A DNA stretch of 64,000 bases from DATAOG01 sp963753685 (lineage in GTDB: Bacteria > Pseudomonadota > Alphaproteobacteria > Geminicoccales > Geminicoccaceae), in the NCBI GenBank assembly GCA_963753685.1, contig CAVWDE010000008.1:1-64000 (forward strand), written 5' to 3'. The translations under genes were made by a program, and so were the position numbers. The notes below the pieces were generated by a model, which saw only the letters and a program-made list of their open reading frames with translations, was not told where the DNA came from and did no database searches. The stretch's first letter is position 1. Every line of letters begins with the position of its first letter. Positions 40,658 through 50,155 of the stretch are shown piece by piece.

Positions 40658-42244
40658 CTATCTCTTCAATGCAACCCCAAGCTTCTTGGCTTCCCTGAGG
40701 TCGATCCTCGCATTGTGACCATGCTTGGCGAGAAGATGCAAAAGGTTGCTACCGTCGAGAAGGGTCAACGGCTTGTCCTTGGCGAACCGATAGGCATCCG
40801 GCCCGAACGAGGATGTCGTGACCAGGATCCCCTTGGTCGCCCCCTCGTTCATCACCGTACCGTACAGATCTCGAACCGCGGCCACATCGACGGTGTTCGT
40901 ATAGCGCTTCGCCTGGATCACGATCTTGCCGCCCCGGATCGGATCCGGATCGAAGGCGATGGCATCAACACCGCCGTCTCTGCTGGCTTGGGTGACCTTA
41001 ACCTCGCCGCCGTCCCTCGTGAATTCGGCAGCGAAAATCTCGCGGACCAGGTGTTCAAACTCCTCCCAGCCGATGGCTGCAATGTTGGTACCGTGTTCGA
41101 GCCTGGAGGCGACCTCCTCGCTCGAGATGAAGCGCTTGTCTTCTCTGTTGAGCTGCAGGATGGGAGCCACAGCCGCCATGGATGCAAGCTTCGATGCCGA
41201 AACCCCCTTCAGGGCGCGGAAGCACTCCCTCGGGTCCACGGCGGCCAGATTGATTTGCTCAAACTCACGCTTGGTTGCCTGCAGAGAGGCGATGCAGGCC
41301 TGCGTATCATGCCCGCTGCGTGGATCGACATAGTGAACCCAGCCATTAAACACGACGGCTTCGATCGCGTTGATCCTGTCAGCCTCGAACAGCTCGTGAA
41401 TTGTCCGTAAGGCGACTTGATAAATCGCCCGGTCGTAGAGGGCGTTGATGTCCCGATCTTTTAAGTGTGTCTCTTTGAACTCGTCACGGGCGGCGATATA
41501 GCGGGCCTCCATTAGCTTAGGAAAATCAGCCAGGGCCGGTAGGCGATACTCAACGACCAGCGTCTTGGTTGCTGTATCACAATCGATTTGAAATTCTTGC
41601 GGAAAGAAATCGGGATATGATGAGTTAGACAACACAAGATCGCAATATTCCGCTATCGATTCCGCGTCGCCGCCGAAGTAGCGTGCTCTCTGAGCATCGA
41701 CCGCGGCATTGTGTTCGATGACCTGCCGACGTGCCGAACGCCATTCCTGAACGTCCAGTTGCCATTCTCGTACCGCTCGTTGGTACCGAGCCTCGCAATC
41801 ATCGAACTTCCGGCGCTTTAGAAAAGGAAGCAAATGATCGAGTAGGCCGATGGACGCTGGAAAATTATCCTTGAGGGGTTCGTCTGGTGGAGTGGCGGGG
41901 TGGTCATGGCGTCTCTTCAGGGTTCCCCAGTCGATCGCATCATCGACCTGTAACGTCTGGGCAAGGATCGATTGCAAATCTGCAATCGTCTGCTGCGCCT
42001 GCGAGGTTCGGGCTGCCGCCTCCGCTGTCTTGGCTTCTTTGCTTGCCCGCGCTTCCTGACGCGCCGATTTTGCCTCCCACTGCTCATCCCACGCTGCGTG
42101 TTGCAGCTCCGCTTTGCGCATGACGAGGGCTCGATCGACGCCGCGAATGGCCCTGTGTTTGTTCAGGCCGCGATGTTCTATCTCGATGACATACATGGCT
42201 GGCGGTCGCTCGCGATAGGTAAGATCCGCGAGATCCCTTGGCAC
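40658..42244 (-). CDS. Mrr-like restriction endonuclease, long N-terminal coiled coil
   Basis: Protein of 528 residues, or 512 from the in-frame ATG at 42196. The C-terminal domain (about 385-510) is an Mrr_cat nuclease: GWEEFEHLVREIF, the catalytic DGGVDAIAFD and IVIQAKRYTNTV (D...QxK), then ATKGILVTTSSFGPDAY. The N-terminal part has a charged coiled coil (EAKSARQEARASKEAKTAEA) and a large middle region of unknown fold. Mrr proteins cut modified DNA in defence against foreign DNA. No methylase or specificity subunit is adjacent. Its GC is clearly lower than that of potA and the GH13 gene, suggesting transfer. Confidence 0.85.
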   Translation of the reverse strand: MPRDLADLTYRERPPAMYVIEIEHRGLNKHRAIRGVDRALVMRKAELQHAAWDEQWEAKSARQEARASKEAKTAEAAARTSQAQQTIADLQSILAQTLQVDDAIDWGTLKRRHDHPATPPDEPLKDNFPASIGLLDHLLPFLKRRKFDDCEARYQRAVREWQLDVQEWRSARRQVIEHNAAVDAQRARYFGGDAESIAEYCDLVLSNSSYPDFFPQEFQIDCDTATKTLVVEYRLPALADFPKLMEARYIAARDEFKETHLKDRDINALYDRAIYQVALRTIHELFEADRINAIEAVVFNGWVHYVDPRSGHDTQACIASLQATKREFEQINLAAVDPRECFRALKGVSASKLASMAAVAPILQLNREDKRFISSEEVASRLEHGTNIAAIGWEEFEHLVREIFAAEFTRDGGEVKVTQASRDGGVDAIAFDPDPIRGGKIVIQAKRYTNTVDVAAVRDLYGTVMNEGATKGILVTTSSFGPDAYRFAKDKPLTLLDGSNLLHLLAKHGHNARIDLREAKKLGVALKR

Positions 42245-42256
42245 GGTGAAAGCTAA

Positions 42257-42406
42257 GGTCGCGTTAAGAGGGGGCGACCCTGTCGCGACACAAAGCGGCC
42301 GCCGATTGAAGCCGCGGCCGTCGAACGGCTAATACGTGAGATGGATCGCCTCTGGGCGGCGTCGATGGTGACGGCCAACGAACGCCGCATTACCGTGCTA
42401 GGTTGA
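42257..42406 (+). pseudogene. possible gene remnant beside the Mrr gene
   Basis: Open frame of 49 codons without a start, closed by TGA at 42404. It reads as a plausible protein end: KRGRPCRDTKRPP, then AAAVERLIREMDRLWAASMV and TANERRITVLG. I cannot name the family. Its Arg/Lys-rich, amphipathic look and place at the edge of the low-GC Mrr gene suggest a scar of a mobile or integrated segment. It overlaps the end of the GH13 gene by a few bases. Confidence 0.3.
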
Positions 42407-44003
42407 GGCGAGCTCCACGATGACCCCTTCGTCGCCGCGCAGACGAAGATCCTGGGCGGCCGCCAACTGGTCACGGTCGAGATGGGTCGAGAGCAGGATG
42501 CGGGCGCCGGCGGCCGATGCCGGCAGGCGGGCGGGGCTCGGGCTCAGGTTCAGGGCGATCAGCAGCTCACGGCCCTCATAGCGGCGTCGGTAGGCGAGTA
42601 CCGAGCCCTCGGCCTCGACCGGCTCGTAGTCGCCGATCGCGAGCGCCGGCTCCTGGCGGCGCAGCTCGATCAGGGACCGGTAGAGGGAGAGCATCGAGCC
42701 GGGATCGGCCTGCTCCGCGGCGACGTTCACGCTCGAAAGATCATCCCCCAGCGGCAGCCAGGGCGTGCCGGTGGTGAAGCCGCCGTTGGCATCGGCGCTC
42801 CAGGGCATCGGCGTGCGTTCGGGGTCGCGGCCGAGGCCGAGCCCGGGAACGCCCTTCTCCCAGGGATCCTGGACCAGCTCCGGCGGGATCGGCACGTCGC
42901 GCATGCCGAGCTCGTCGCCGTAGTAAAGCGTCGGCGTGCCGCGCAGCGTCAAGAGCAGCATCGCGGCGACCCGCGCCTGGGCCGAGCCCGACCCGGCTCG
43001 CGATCCGGTGGTTGTCGTGGTTGCCCAAAACCCAGTTCGGCCAGCCGCCCGCCGGCAGCGCCGCCTCGTAGGCGCGGATCAGGCGGTCGATGCTGCGGGC
43101 GTTCCAGGCCGTGAGGATCAGCTGGAAGTTGAACGGCAGATGCGCCCCGCGCAGGTCGCGGCCGTAGTAGGTGACCAGGCGCTCGACCGGCAGATAGATC
43201 TCGCCGATCAGCACGCGCTCGTCGTAGTCGTCGACCACGCGGCGCAGCCCGGCGATCACGTCGTGGATCTCGGGCCGATCGGCGGTGAAAACCGGCAAGA
43301 GTCGCGTATAGGGCCACATGCCCTCGGCAAAGCCCGGATTGGGCGGGTTGTCGCGGAACTGGTCGTCCTTGATCAGGTGCCAGATCACGTCCACCCGGAA
43401 GCCGTCAACCCCGCGCTCGAGCCAGAAGCGCATGGCGTCATGCATCGCTGCGACCACGGCGGGATTGCGCCAGTTGAGGTCCGGCTGCTCCTTGAGGAAG
43501 GCGTGGTAGTAATACTGGCCGGTCGCCTCATCCCATTCCCAGCCGCTGCCGCCAAAGTGGGAAAGCCAGTTGTTCGGCGGCCCGCCGCCCGGCGCCGGGT
43601 CGCGCCAGACGTACCAGTCGCGCTTCGGATTGACGCGCGAGGCGCGCGCCTCCTGGAACCAGGGATGCCGGTCGGAGCTGTGGTTGGGCACGAAGTCGAG
43701 GATCACCTTGAGGCCGCGGCCGTGCGCCACAGCGACCAGCCGGTCGAAGTCGGCGAGCGTGCCGAACATCGGGTGGATGCCGGTGAAGTCGGCGACGTCG
43801 TAGCCGAAGTCGGCCATCGGCGAGGGATAGATCGGCGACAGCCAGATCGCATCGACGCCGAGCCAGCGCAGGTAATCGAGCCGGCCAGCGATCCCGGGCA
43901 GATCGCCGATGCCGTCGCCGTCCTGGTCCTGAAACGAGCGCGGATAGATCTGATAGATGATCCCGCGCGCCCACCAGGGGCTGTCGCTGCGGGCAATGGT
44001 CAT
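42398..44003 (-). pseudogene. GH13 alpha-glucosidase, single-base frameshift
   Basis: Alpha-amylase-family glycoside hydrolase (oligo-1,6-glucosidase/alpha-glucosidase type). From the ATG at 44003 the N-terminal part has WWARGIIYQIYPRSFQD, the nucleophile region GVDGFRVDVIWHL, the acid/base LIGEIYLP and NWVLGNHDNHRIASRVGL. The frame then shifts, and the rest (AAMLLLTLRGTPTLYYGDEL) is one frame over. Removing one G of the GG pair (42982-42983 on the plus strand) restores LAQARVAAMLLL and a 534-residue enzyme. All three catalytic acids are present. No transporter or regulator for sugars is adjacent. Confidence 0.88.
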
Positions 44004-44272
44004 GGCCACGTCCTCGATCGAGGCTTTGACGGACGGCGGCCAACGACGTGGCGCCCTCCAATCCGGCGTTCGCGTTACGCGTGATCGGAAACCATCCAAG
44101 CCGATCCGGGCGCGCCACGCAACCGGCTCAACGTCAGCTCAACGTCGTGTCGAGGCGGCAGGTGGAGCGGTTGCTTGCCACCGCACGCCGGCCAGGCCCG
44201 GATCGCTGGACCGGGCGCCGCCGGCCCGGTACAGGGGTCGGCAAACCACGACTGGCGCCGGACCCGACGACC

Positions 44273-45073
44273 TTGCCGCTGCGGATCACCACCTGGAACG
44301 TCAACTCGGTGCGGCTGCGGCTGGACGGGGTCGCCAGGCTCGTGCGCGCGGTCGATCCGGACGTCCTCTGCCTGCAGGAGACCAAGGTCCGCAACGATCT
44401 GTTCCCGGTGCTCGAGCTGCACGCGCTGGGCTTTCCCCACCACGTCCTCCACGGCCAGCCGGGCTACCACGGCGTCGCCGTCTTCTCCAAGCTGCCGCTC
44501 GCGGGCGCGACCCCGCTCGACTGGTGCGGCCGCACCGATTGCCGGCATCTGCGCGTCATGCTGCCCGGCGCGCTCGAGCTGCACAACCTCTACATCCCCG
44601 CCGGCGGCGACGACCCCGATCCCGAGCTGAATCCCAAGTTCCGCCACAAGCTCGAGATGCTCGCGGCGCTCACCGACTGGTTCCGCCGCGACTTCGCCCC
44701 CGACCGGCAGGCGGTGCTGCTCGGCGATCTCAACATCGCCCCGCTCGAGACCGACGTCTGGAACCACAAGGCGCTGCTCAAAGTGGTCAGCCACACCCCG
44801 GTCGAGGTGCGCGCGCTGCAGGGTCTGCAGGCCGCGCACGCCTGGCACGATGCGGTCCGCCACTTCGTGCCGCCGGCCGAGCGCCTGTACACCTGGTGGA
44901 GCTATCGCGCGCAGGACTGGCAGGCGAGCGATCGCGGCCGCCGGCTCGACCACGTCTGGGTCACGCCCGCCCTGGCGCCGCGCCTGCTGCGGGCCGGCGC
45001 GCTGCGCGCCGCGCGCGGCTGGCCGCGCCCCTCGGACCACGTCCCGGTCACGGTCGAGCTCGCCGATCGCTGA
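44273..45073 (+). CDS. xth: Exodeoxyribonuclease III
   Basis: Apurinic/apyrimidinic endonuclease and 3'-5' exonuclease in base excision repair. There is no ATG near the conserved start; the TTG at 44273 gives 266 residues, the usual size. The EEP-fold motifs are RITTWNVNSVRLRL, CLQETKVRNDLF (metal Glu), VLLGDLNIAPLETDVWN, RRLDHVWVTP and PSDHVPVTVEL (catalytic His). All active residues are present. The longer upstream reading from 44048 has no domain similarity. Confidence 0.92.
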   Translation: MPLRITTWNVNSVRLRLDGVARLVRAVDPDVLCLQETKVRNDLFPVLELHALGFPHHVLHGQPGYHGVAVFSKLPLAGATPLDWCGRTDCRHLRVMLPGALELHNLYIPAGGDDPDPELNPKFRHKLEMLAALTDWFRRDFAPDRQAVLLGDLNIAPLETDVWNHKALLKVVSHTPVEVRALQGLQAAHAWHDAVRHFVPPAERLYTWWSYRAQDWQASDRGRRLDHVWVTPALAPRLLRAGALRAARGWPRPSDHVPVTVELADR

Positions 45074-45192
45074 CCCCATGCGGCCGCCCGGACGCCGCCT
45101 CGCAGGTGTCTCGTGGCGGACCGAATTGCTCTGTTCGCGGCGGCACAAAAAGGTTATGAAGTGAGGGTGTCACCCGTTGGAGTTGACCCGTT

Positions 45193-45720
45193 ATGAACAA
45201 CCGCCGTCCGTCGCAGCTGTCCGGACCTTACCGGACCGAAGTTGCTGCGGTGGTCAAATGGTATAACCGCACCAAAGGCTTCGGTTTCGTGAAGCCGGAT
45301 GACGGCGCGCCCGACGCGTTCCTGCACGCTTCCCTGGTGGCGCAGGCGGGCCACGAGGATCTCGCCGACGGCACCAGCCTGGTCTGCGACATCGCCGACG
45401 GCCCGCGCGGCCCCCAGGTCGCCGCGATCCACAGCATCCAGCCGCCGACCGAGCCGGTGCCGCGCTCGCGCCCGGCACGCTTCGCCGGCGGCGGCTTCGG
45501 CGGCGGTGATGGCGAGCTGGTCGAAGGCACGGTCAAATTCTACAACGCCGAGAAGGGCTTCGGCTTCATCGTGCCCGATGACGGCAGCAAGGACGTGTTC
45601 GTGTCGGCGCGCACCCTCACCCGCGCCGGCATCAACGCCCTCGAGGCCGAGCAGCGCGTCCGGGTCGCGACCCGCATGGGCCAGAAGGGCCCGATGGCGG
45701 CGCGCGTCGAGCTGCTCTAG
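45193..45720 (+). CDS. Double cold-shock-domain protein
   Basis: Nucleic-acid-binding protein of 175 residues with two CSD folds. The first (about 18-82) has VVKWYNRTKGFGFVKPDDG and DAFLHASLV; the second (about 112-172) has GTVKFYNAEKGFGFIVPDDG and KDVFVSARTL. RNP1-like KGFGF motifs occur in both. A Gly-rich linker (FAGGGFGGGDGE) separates them. Double-CSD proteins are typical of alphaproteobacteria and act as RNA chaperones. GGAG sits about 9 bases before the ATG. It converges with the response regulator gene. Confidence 0.93.
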   Translation: MNNRRPSQLSGPYRTEVAAVVKWYNRTKGFGFVKPDDGAPDAFLHASLVAQAGHEDLADGTSLVCDIADGPRGPQVAAIHSIQPPTEPVPRSRPARFAGGGFGGGDGELVEGTVKFYNAEKGFGFIVPDDGSKDVFVSARTLTRAGINALEAEQRVRVATRMGQKGPMAARVELL

Positions 45721-45735
45721 CAGCGCAGGCGAGGC

Positions 45736-46425
45736 TCAGCGCGCGAGCCGGTAGCCGCCCGGCTCGGTCACCAGGATCTGGGCGTTGGTCGGCTCCGGCT
45801 CGATCTTCTGGCGCAGCCGGTAGATGTGGGTCTCGAGCGTGTGCGTGGTGACGCCCGCATTGTAGCCCCAGACCTCGTCGAGCAGCACCTCCCGGGTCAC
45901 CGGGCGGTCACCCATCCGATAGAGATACTTCAGGATCGCGGTCTCCTTCTCGGTCAGGTGGATCTTCCGGTTGCTGTCCGGATTGATCAGCATCTTGGCG
46001 CTCGGCCGGAAGGTGTAGGGGCCGATCGGAAAGGTCGCGTCGTCGGACAGCTCGAACTGGCGCAATTGCGCGCGCAGGCGCGCCAGCAGGACGCCGAGCC
46101 GGAAGGGCTTGGGGATGTAATCGTTGGCGCCGCTGTCGAGGCCCAGGATCGTGTCGGCATCGGAATCGTGCGCGGTCAACATGATGATCGGGCTCTTGAC
46201 CCCCTGACGCCGCATCAGCCGGCAGAGATCGCGGCCATCGGTGTCGGGCAGGCCCACGTCCATCAAAATGACCTCGAAGTGATGGTCCTTGACGATCTCG
46301 AGCGCCCGCTTGCCGTCCTCGGCCTGAAAGGTCACGAAACCCTCGTGCAGCTCGAGCTGCTCGGCGAGCGAGTGGCGGAGCGCCTCGTCGTCGTCGATGA
46401 TCAGGATCTGCTTGCTGTTGGCCAT
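45736..46425 (-). CDS. OmpR-family response regulator
   Basis: Two-component transcription factor of 229 residues from the ATG at 46425. The receiver domain has QILIIDDDEALRHSL, the phospho-acceptor in VILMDVGLPDTDG and MLTAHD plus the Lys of DYIPKPF. The C-terminal winged helix has LTEKETAILKYLYR and VTTHTLETHIYRLRQKIE. The reading that continues upstream of this ATG is a shadow of the hydrolase gene. No histidine kinase is adjacent, so this is an orphan regulator here. The pattern resembles conserved alphaproteobacterial OmpR-type regulators, but I do not assign a name. Confidence 0.9.
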   Translation of the reverse strand: MANSKQILIIDDDEALRHSLAEQLELHEGFVTFQAEDGKRALEIVKDHHFEVILMDVGLPDTDGRDLCRLMRRQGVKSPIIMLTAHDSDADTILGLDSGANDYIPKPFRLGVLLARLRAQLRQFELSDDATFPIGPYTFRPSAKMLINPDSNRKIHLTEKETAILKYLYRMGDRPVTREVLLDEVWGYNAGVTTHTLETHIYRLRQKIEPEPTNAQILVTEPGGYRLAR

Positions 46426-46484
46426 CGGCCGTCCCTCGGCTGCCCCCCCTTGAAATCCATCAGTCCAACACGCCACCCCCGCCG

Positions 46485-47357
46485 TCAAGCGGGCGCCGCC
46501 TCGAGGCCCATCTGGCGGCGGATCGCCTGGACGACCGGGGCGCCGGGGTCGGCCAGGCTCATGACGATCGCGAAGTGGTCCAGACCCGGCTGGGTCACGA
46601 GCTCGGCGCGCCAGCCCGCGGTCGCGAGCCTGGCCGCGTAGGCCTGGCTCTGCTCGTGGAAGGCCGGGGTCTCGCGCTCCCCGACCGTGACCACGACCGG
46701 GCATGGGTGGCCGGGCGGCAGATGCAGCGGGCTGTTGCGCGCGGCTTCCGCCACATCCATCCGCAGCACCTCGTTCAGGTAGCAGCGGCGGATCGGCTCG
46801 AGATCGAACACGCCGCTGATCGCGGTCCCGCCCTTGATCAGATCGACCGGCAGGCCGAACGCGCCCTGCCAGTCGGTCGCGAGCGCCATGGCGACGAGGT
46901 GGCCACCCGCGGAATGGCCGGCGATGAAGATCCGGTCCGGATCGAAGCCCTGCGCGCCGGCGTTGCGATGCAGCCAGGCGAGGCCCTCGCGGATCTCGGC
47001 GACGATCGTGTCCATGGTGACCGCGGGCGCCAGATCGTAGCCGAGCAGTGCGACCGCGGCGCCGGCCGCCACCAGAGGTTCGGCAAGGTACGAAAAATCT
47101 TTGCGATCCCGGCCCTGCCAATAGCCGCCGTGGATGAAGGCGAGCAGCGGCGGGCGCGCGGCCCCGGCCGGCAGGAACAGATCGATCGCCTGGCGGGGAC
47201 TGTTGCCGTAGGCGAGGTCAAGGCGGCCCGGCCAGCGCTCCCGGAACGCCCGGCTCGCGGCCTCGTAACGGTCGAACCAGCTCTGAAACTCCGGCACCGC
47301 GGCGCGCAGATTGTAGTTCTTGTCCAGCGTGCTGCGATCCGGGTCGGCGGGCGGCAT
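46485..47357 (-). CDS. Alpha/beta hydrolase (arylformamidase/esterase type)
   Basis: Cytoplasmic hydrolase of 290 residues from the ATG at 47357. The oxyanion motif HGGYWQGRDRKDFSY and the nucleophile elbow FIAGHSAGGHLVAM are characteristic of the kynurenine-formamidase/HSL-like group. The His is in TQPGLDHFAIVMSL and a likely Asp/Glu in VTVGERETPAF. The opening LDKNYNLRAAVPEFQSWFDR matches the lid of arylformamidases. No tryptophan-degradation genes are adjacent, so the substrate is left open. Confidence 0.8.
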   Translation of the reverse strand: MPPADPDRSTLDKNYNLRAAVPEFQSWFDRYEAASRAFRERWPGRLDLAYGNSPRQAIDLFLPAGAARPPLLAFIHGGYWQGRDRKDFSYLAEPLVAAGAAVALLGYDLAPAVTMDTIVAEIREGLAWLHRNAGAQGFDPDRIFIAGHSAGGHLVAMALATDWQGAFGLPVDLIKGGTAISGVFDLEPIRRCYLNEVLRMDVAEAARNSPLHLPPGHPCPVVVTVGERETPAFHEQSQAYAARLATAGWRAELVTQPGLDHFAIVMSLADPGAPVVQAIRRQMGLEAAPA

Positions 47358-47710
47358 GGCGACCTCTTGATGGCGTTCCGGTGATGACATGCGGCATCCG
47401 GCGAACGCGTGAGCCAACGCTCGTCCGTCGGACGCCCTTGCTTTCCAAAGGCTTCTATTCCTTAAGCCCGGCCAAGGCAACGCCGGCCCGGCCGACCGCA
47501 TCCCGGCGCTGTCCCGAACCATGGGCGGCGGTCACGAGCGCGCGCTCACGATTTGGCAACCATGGCCCTTCTATCTCTGGAGCGCCGCCAGACATCCGGC
47601 GCGGTGCGCAGGCGGGCCGGCGCTCGAGGCTGGACCGGGTCGCCCGCCCGGGTTAGCCTCCCGGTGGTTGGCTTTTCTCATCCAAGAAAGGGGCAGCGAC
47701 CGTCTTGGCC
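47358..47710. other. 353-bp divergent gap, hydrolase / manC
   Basis: No gene supported. It should carry the promoters of both divergent genes. I saw no palindromic operator or strong terminator. Confidence 0.4.
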
Positions 47711-49135
47711 ATGCTCGTGCCCGTGATTCTCGCCGGCGGCTCCGGCACCCGCCTGTGGCCGGTCAGCCGCGACACCCTGCCCAAGCAACTGGCCCGGCTC
47801 GCGGGCGAGCAGTCGCTGCTCGAGCAGACCGCGCGCCGCCTGCTCGCCCGGGCGCGACCCGAGCAGGTCGTCACGGTCGGCGCCAAGAGCCAGGACTTCC
47901 TGGTCCGCCGTGAGCTCGAGCGGATCGACCCGGCGCTCGCCCGCAACCGGCTGCTCGAGCCGGTCGGACGCAACACCGCAGCCGCGATCGCGCTCGCGGC
48001 CCTCTACGCACAGCAGCGGTTCGGCGGCGATGCGCTGCTCTGGATCTGCCCCTCGGACCACCTGATGCAGGCGCCAGAGGCGCTCGATGCCGCCCTCGAT
48101 ACCGCCTTGCCGCTGGCCACCGCGGGTGAGCTCGTGACCTTCGGCATCACGCCGACCCGGCCCGAGACCGGCTACGGCTACATCCAGACCGGCGCGCCGA
48201 TCCCGGGAGCAGCGGGCGCGCTCAGGGTCACGCGCTTCGTCGAGAAGCCTCTGCGCCCGGCCGCCGAGGCCATGCTGGCCGCGGGCGGCCATGTCTGGAA
48301 CAGCGGCATGTTCCTGTTCCGTGCCGATCGCATCCTGGCCGAACTCGCGTCCCACGCCGCGCCGATCCTGGCCGCCGTCACCCGCGCCTTCGAAGCGCTC
48401 AAGGAGATCCCGGGCGGCGCCTTCGAGGTGCCGCTCGAGCTGTACGAGGCGGTGCCGGCCCAGCCGATCGACAAGGCGGTCATGGAGCACAGCGACCGGA
48501 TCGCGGTCGTGCCCTGTGATCCCGGCTGGTCCGATCTCGGCTCCTGGCAGGCGCTCTGGGAGCAGCTGCCCAAGGATGCGGCCGGCAATGCGGTCCGGGG
48601 CGACGTCCTGCTCGACGACAGCCAGGACTGCCTGGTCCATGCCGAGCGCCGGCTGGTCGCCTGCTCCGGCGTCCAGGGTCTGGCCGTGGTCGAGACCGAC
48701 GATGCGATCCTGGTCGCCGATCGGAGGCGCAGCGATGGCGTCCGCCACCTGGTCACCATGCTGCGCGCCGCCGGCCGCCCCGAGGGCGACGCCCACGCCA
48801 AGGAGCAGCGCCCCTGGGGCAGTTTCCAGGTCCTGCACGAAGGTCCGGGCTGCAAGGTCAAGGAGATCATCGTGGCCCCCGGCGGCCGGCTCAGCCTGCA
48901 GAGCCACAAGCACCGCGCCGAGCATTGGGTGGTGGTGGCCGGCACCGCCAAGGTCACGGTCGACGCCGAGGTCCTGGTGCTGGAGCCGAACCAGAGCGTG
49001 CACATCCCGCTCGGCGCCAGGCACCGGATGGAGAACCCGGGCACGGTGCCGATGCACCTGATCGAGGTCCAGTGCGGCGCCTACCTCGGCGAGGACGACA
49101 TCATCCGCTACGAGGACGTCTACGGCCGCAGCTGA
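47711..49135 (+). CDS. manC: Mannose-1-phosphate guanylyltransferase / mannose-6-phosphate isomerase
   Basis: Bifunctional enzyme making GDP-mannose for surface polysaccharides. The ATG at 47711 starts directly at the nucleotidyl-transferase domain (LVPVILAGGSGTRLWPVSR), better than the TTG at 47705. Further landmarks are WICPSDHLM, TRPETGYGYIQTG, FVEKPLRPAAEAML and WNSGMFLFRADRIL. The C-terminal cupin (about 360-474) has the isomerase pattern RPWGSFQVLHEGPGCKVKEI, LSLQSHKHRAEHWVVVAGTA and HIPLGARHRMENPG. Length 474 is typical. It overlaps the convergent EamA gene by 16 bp. Confidence 0.94.
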   Translation: MLVPVILAGGSGTRLWPVSRDTLPKQLARLAGEQSLLEQTARRLLARARPEQVVTVGAKSQDFLVRRELERIDPALARNRLLEPVGRNTAAAIALAALYAQQRFGGDALLWICPSDHLMQAPEALDAALDTALPLATAGELVTFGITPTRPETGYGYIQTGAPIPGAAGALRVTRFVEKPLRPAAEAMLAAGGHVWNSGMFLFRADRILAELASHAAPILAAVTRAFEALKEIPGGAFEVPLELYEAVPAQPIDKAVMEHSDRIAVVPCDPGWSDLGSWQALWEQLPKDAAGNAVRGDVLLDDSQDCLVHAERRLVACSGVQGLAVVETDDAILVADRRRSDGVRHLVTMLRAAGRPEGDAHAKEQRPWGSFQVLHEGPGCKVKEIIVAPGGRLSLQSHKHRAEHWVVVAGTAKVTVDAEVLVLEPNQSVHIPLGARHRMENPGTVPMHLIEVQCGAYLGEDDIIRYEDVYGRS

Positions 49136-50070
49136 AGCGCCGCGGGCCGACGGCGCCAGTGGCCTGCGAGCCAGGCGGGCAGGCGGCCGTCGATCGCCGC
49201 GAGACCGAGGCCGATCAGCGCCATGCCGGCGAGCTGGCCCGGGCTCAGGAGCTCGCCCAGAATGGTGGTCCCAAGGATCAGCGCGCTGACCGGGATCAGG
49301 AAGGTCACCAGCATCAGGTTGGTGGCGCCGGCCGTGGCCAGGATCCGGAAATAGATCACATAGGCGAGTGCCGTGCTGAGCAGCGCGCTGCCGGCGAGCG
49401 CGCCGAGCGTCGCGAGACCCGGCGCCGACAGGCTCCAGGGACGGTCGATGAGCAGCGCGAGCGGCAGCATCATGAGCGTCGAGGCGCCGACCTGGCCGAG
49501 CGCGGTCACGAGCGGCGGGGTCGCATAAAAGCGCCGTCCGTAGAGCCCGGCGAGCGCATAGGAGAAGGCCGCTCCAAGGATCGCAAGCTCGGCCAGCACC
49601 TGCCCGTGCAGGTGCGCGAGCGCTCCCGGCCCGATCATCACGGCCACGCCCGCAAGCCCTGCCAGAACGCCGAGGAACCTCCCGGGCGTCAGCCGTTCGT
49701 TCCCGGTCAGGACGTGGGCGAGCACGACCGCGAACAAGGGCGTGGTCGCGTTCAGGATCGAGGCGAGGCCGCTTGCGATCTCGGTCTGGCCCCAGACGAT
49801 CAGGCTGAAGGGGATCAGATTGTTGAGCGCGCCCATGACCAGGAACGCGCCCCACAGGCGTGGCGAGCGCGGCAGGCGCTGACCGCTCGCGAGCACGATC
49901 AGGAGCAGCGCCAGCGCCGCGAGTGCCACCCTTGCGAGCACGACCGTGAACGGCGGCAGCTCGGCGAGCGCCACCTTGGCGAAAAAGAACGAGCCGCCCC
50001 AGAGCACCGAAAGGGCCACCAGGAGCAGCCATTCGACCGGTCCCATCACGCGCGGGTTCGAACGGGTCAT
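49120..50070 (-). CDS. EamA/DMT-family transporter
   Basis: Drug/metabolite-type exporter of 316 residues with ten predicted helices in two EamA halves. The opening EWLLLVALSVLWGGSFFFAK and NNLIPFSLIVWGQTEIASGL belong to half one; RRFYATPPLVTALGQVGAST and LSTALAYVIYFRILATAGAT to half two. Substrate unknown. The C-terminal tail overlaps the end of manC on the other strand. Confidence 0.85.
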   Translation of the reverse strand: MTRSNPRVMGPVEWLLLVALSVLWGGSFFFAKVALAELPPFTVVLARVALAALALLLIVLASGQRLPRSPRLWGAFLVMGALNNLIPFSLIVWGQTEIASGLASILNATTPLFAVVLAHVLTGNERLTPGRFLGVLAGLAGVAVMIGPGALAHLHGQVLAELAILGAAFSYALAGLYGRRFYATPPLVTALGQVGASTLMMLPLALLIDRPWSLSAPGLATLGALAGSALLSTALAYVIYFRILATAGATNLMLVTFLIPVSALILGTTILGELLSPGQLAGMALIGLGLAAIDGRLPAWLAGHWRRRPAALQLRP

Positions 50071-50155
50071 GTCAACCTCGATCGCAGAACAAGCCGCGAG
50101 CTTGGCCGGCTCGAGCGCCGCCGGCCACCCGGTTCTTGCGCCTGAGGTCGACGGA

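Noticed and set aside
42253..42267. CtrA box before the Mrr gene
   Set aside because: A 7/8 match without the trailing C; about one such site is expected by chance in this length.
50050..50075. tRNA-like GGTTCGAAC near 50058
   Set aside because: It lies inside the start of the EamA gene and no cloverleaf or acceptor stem forms around it.
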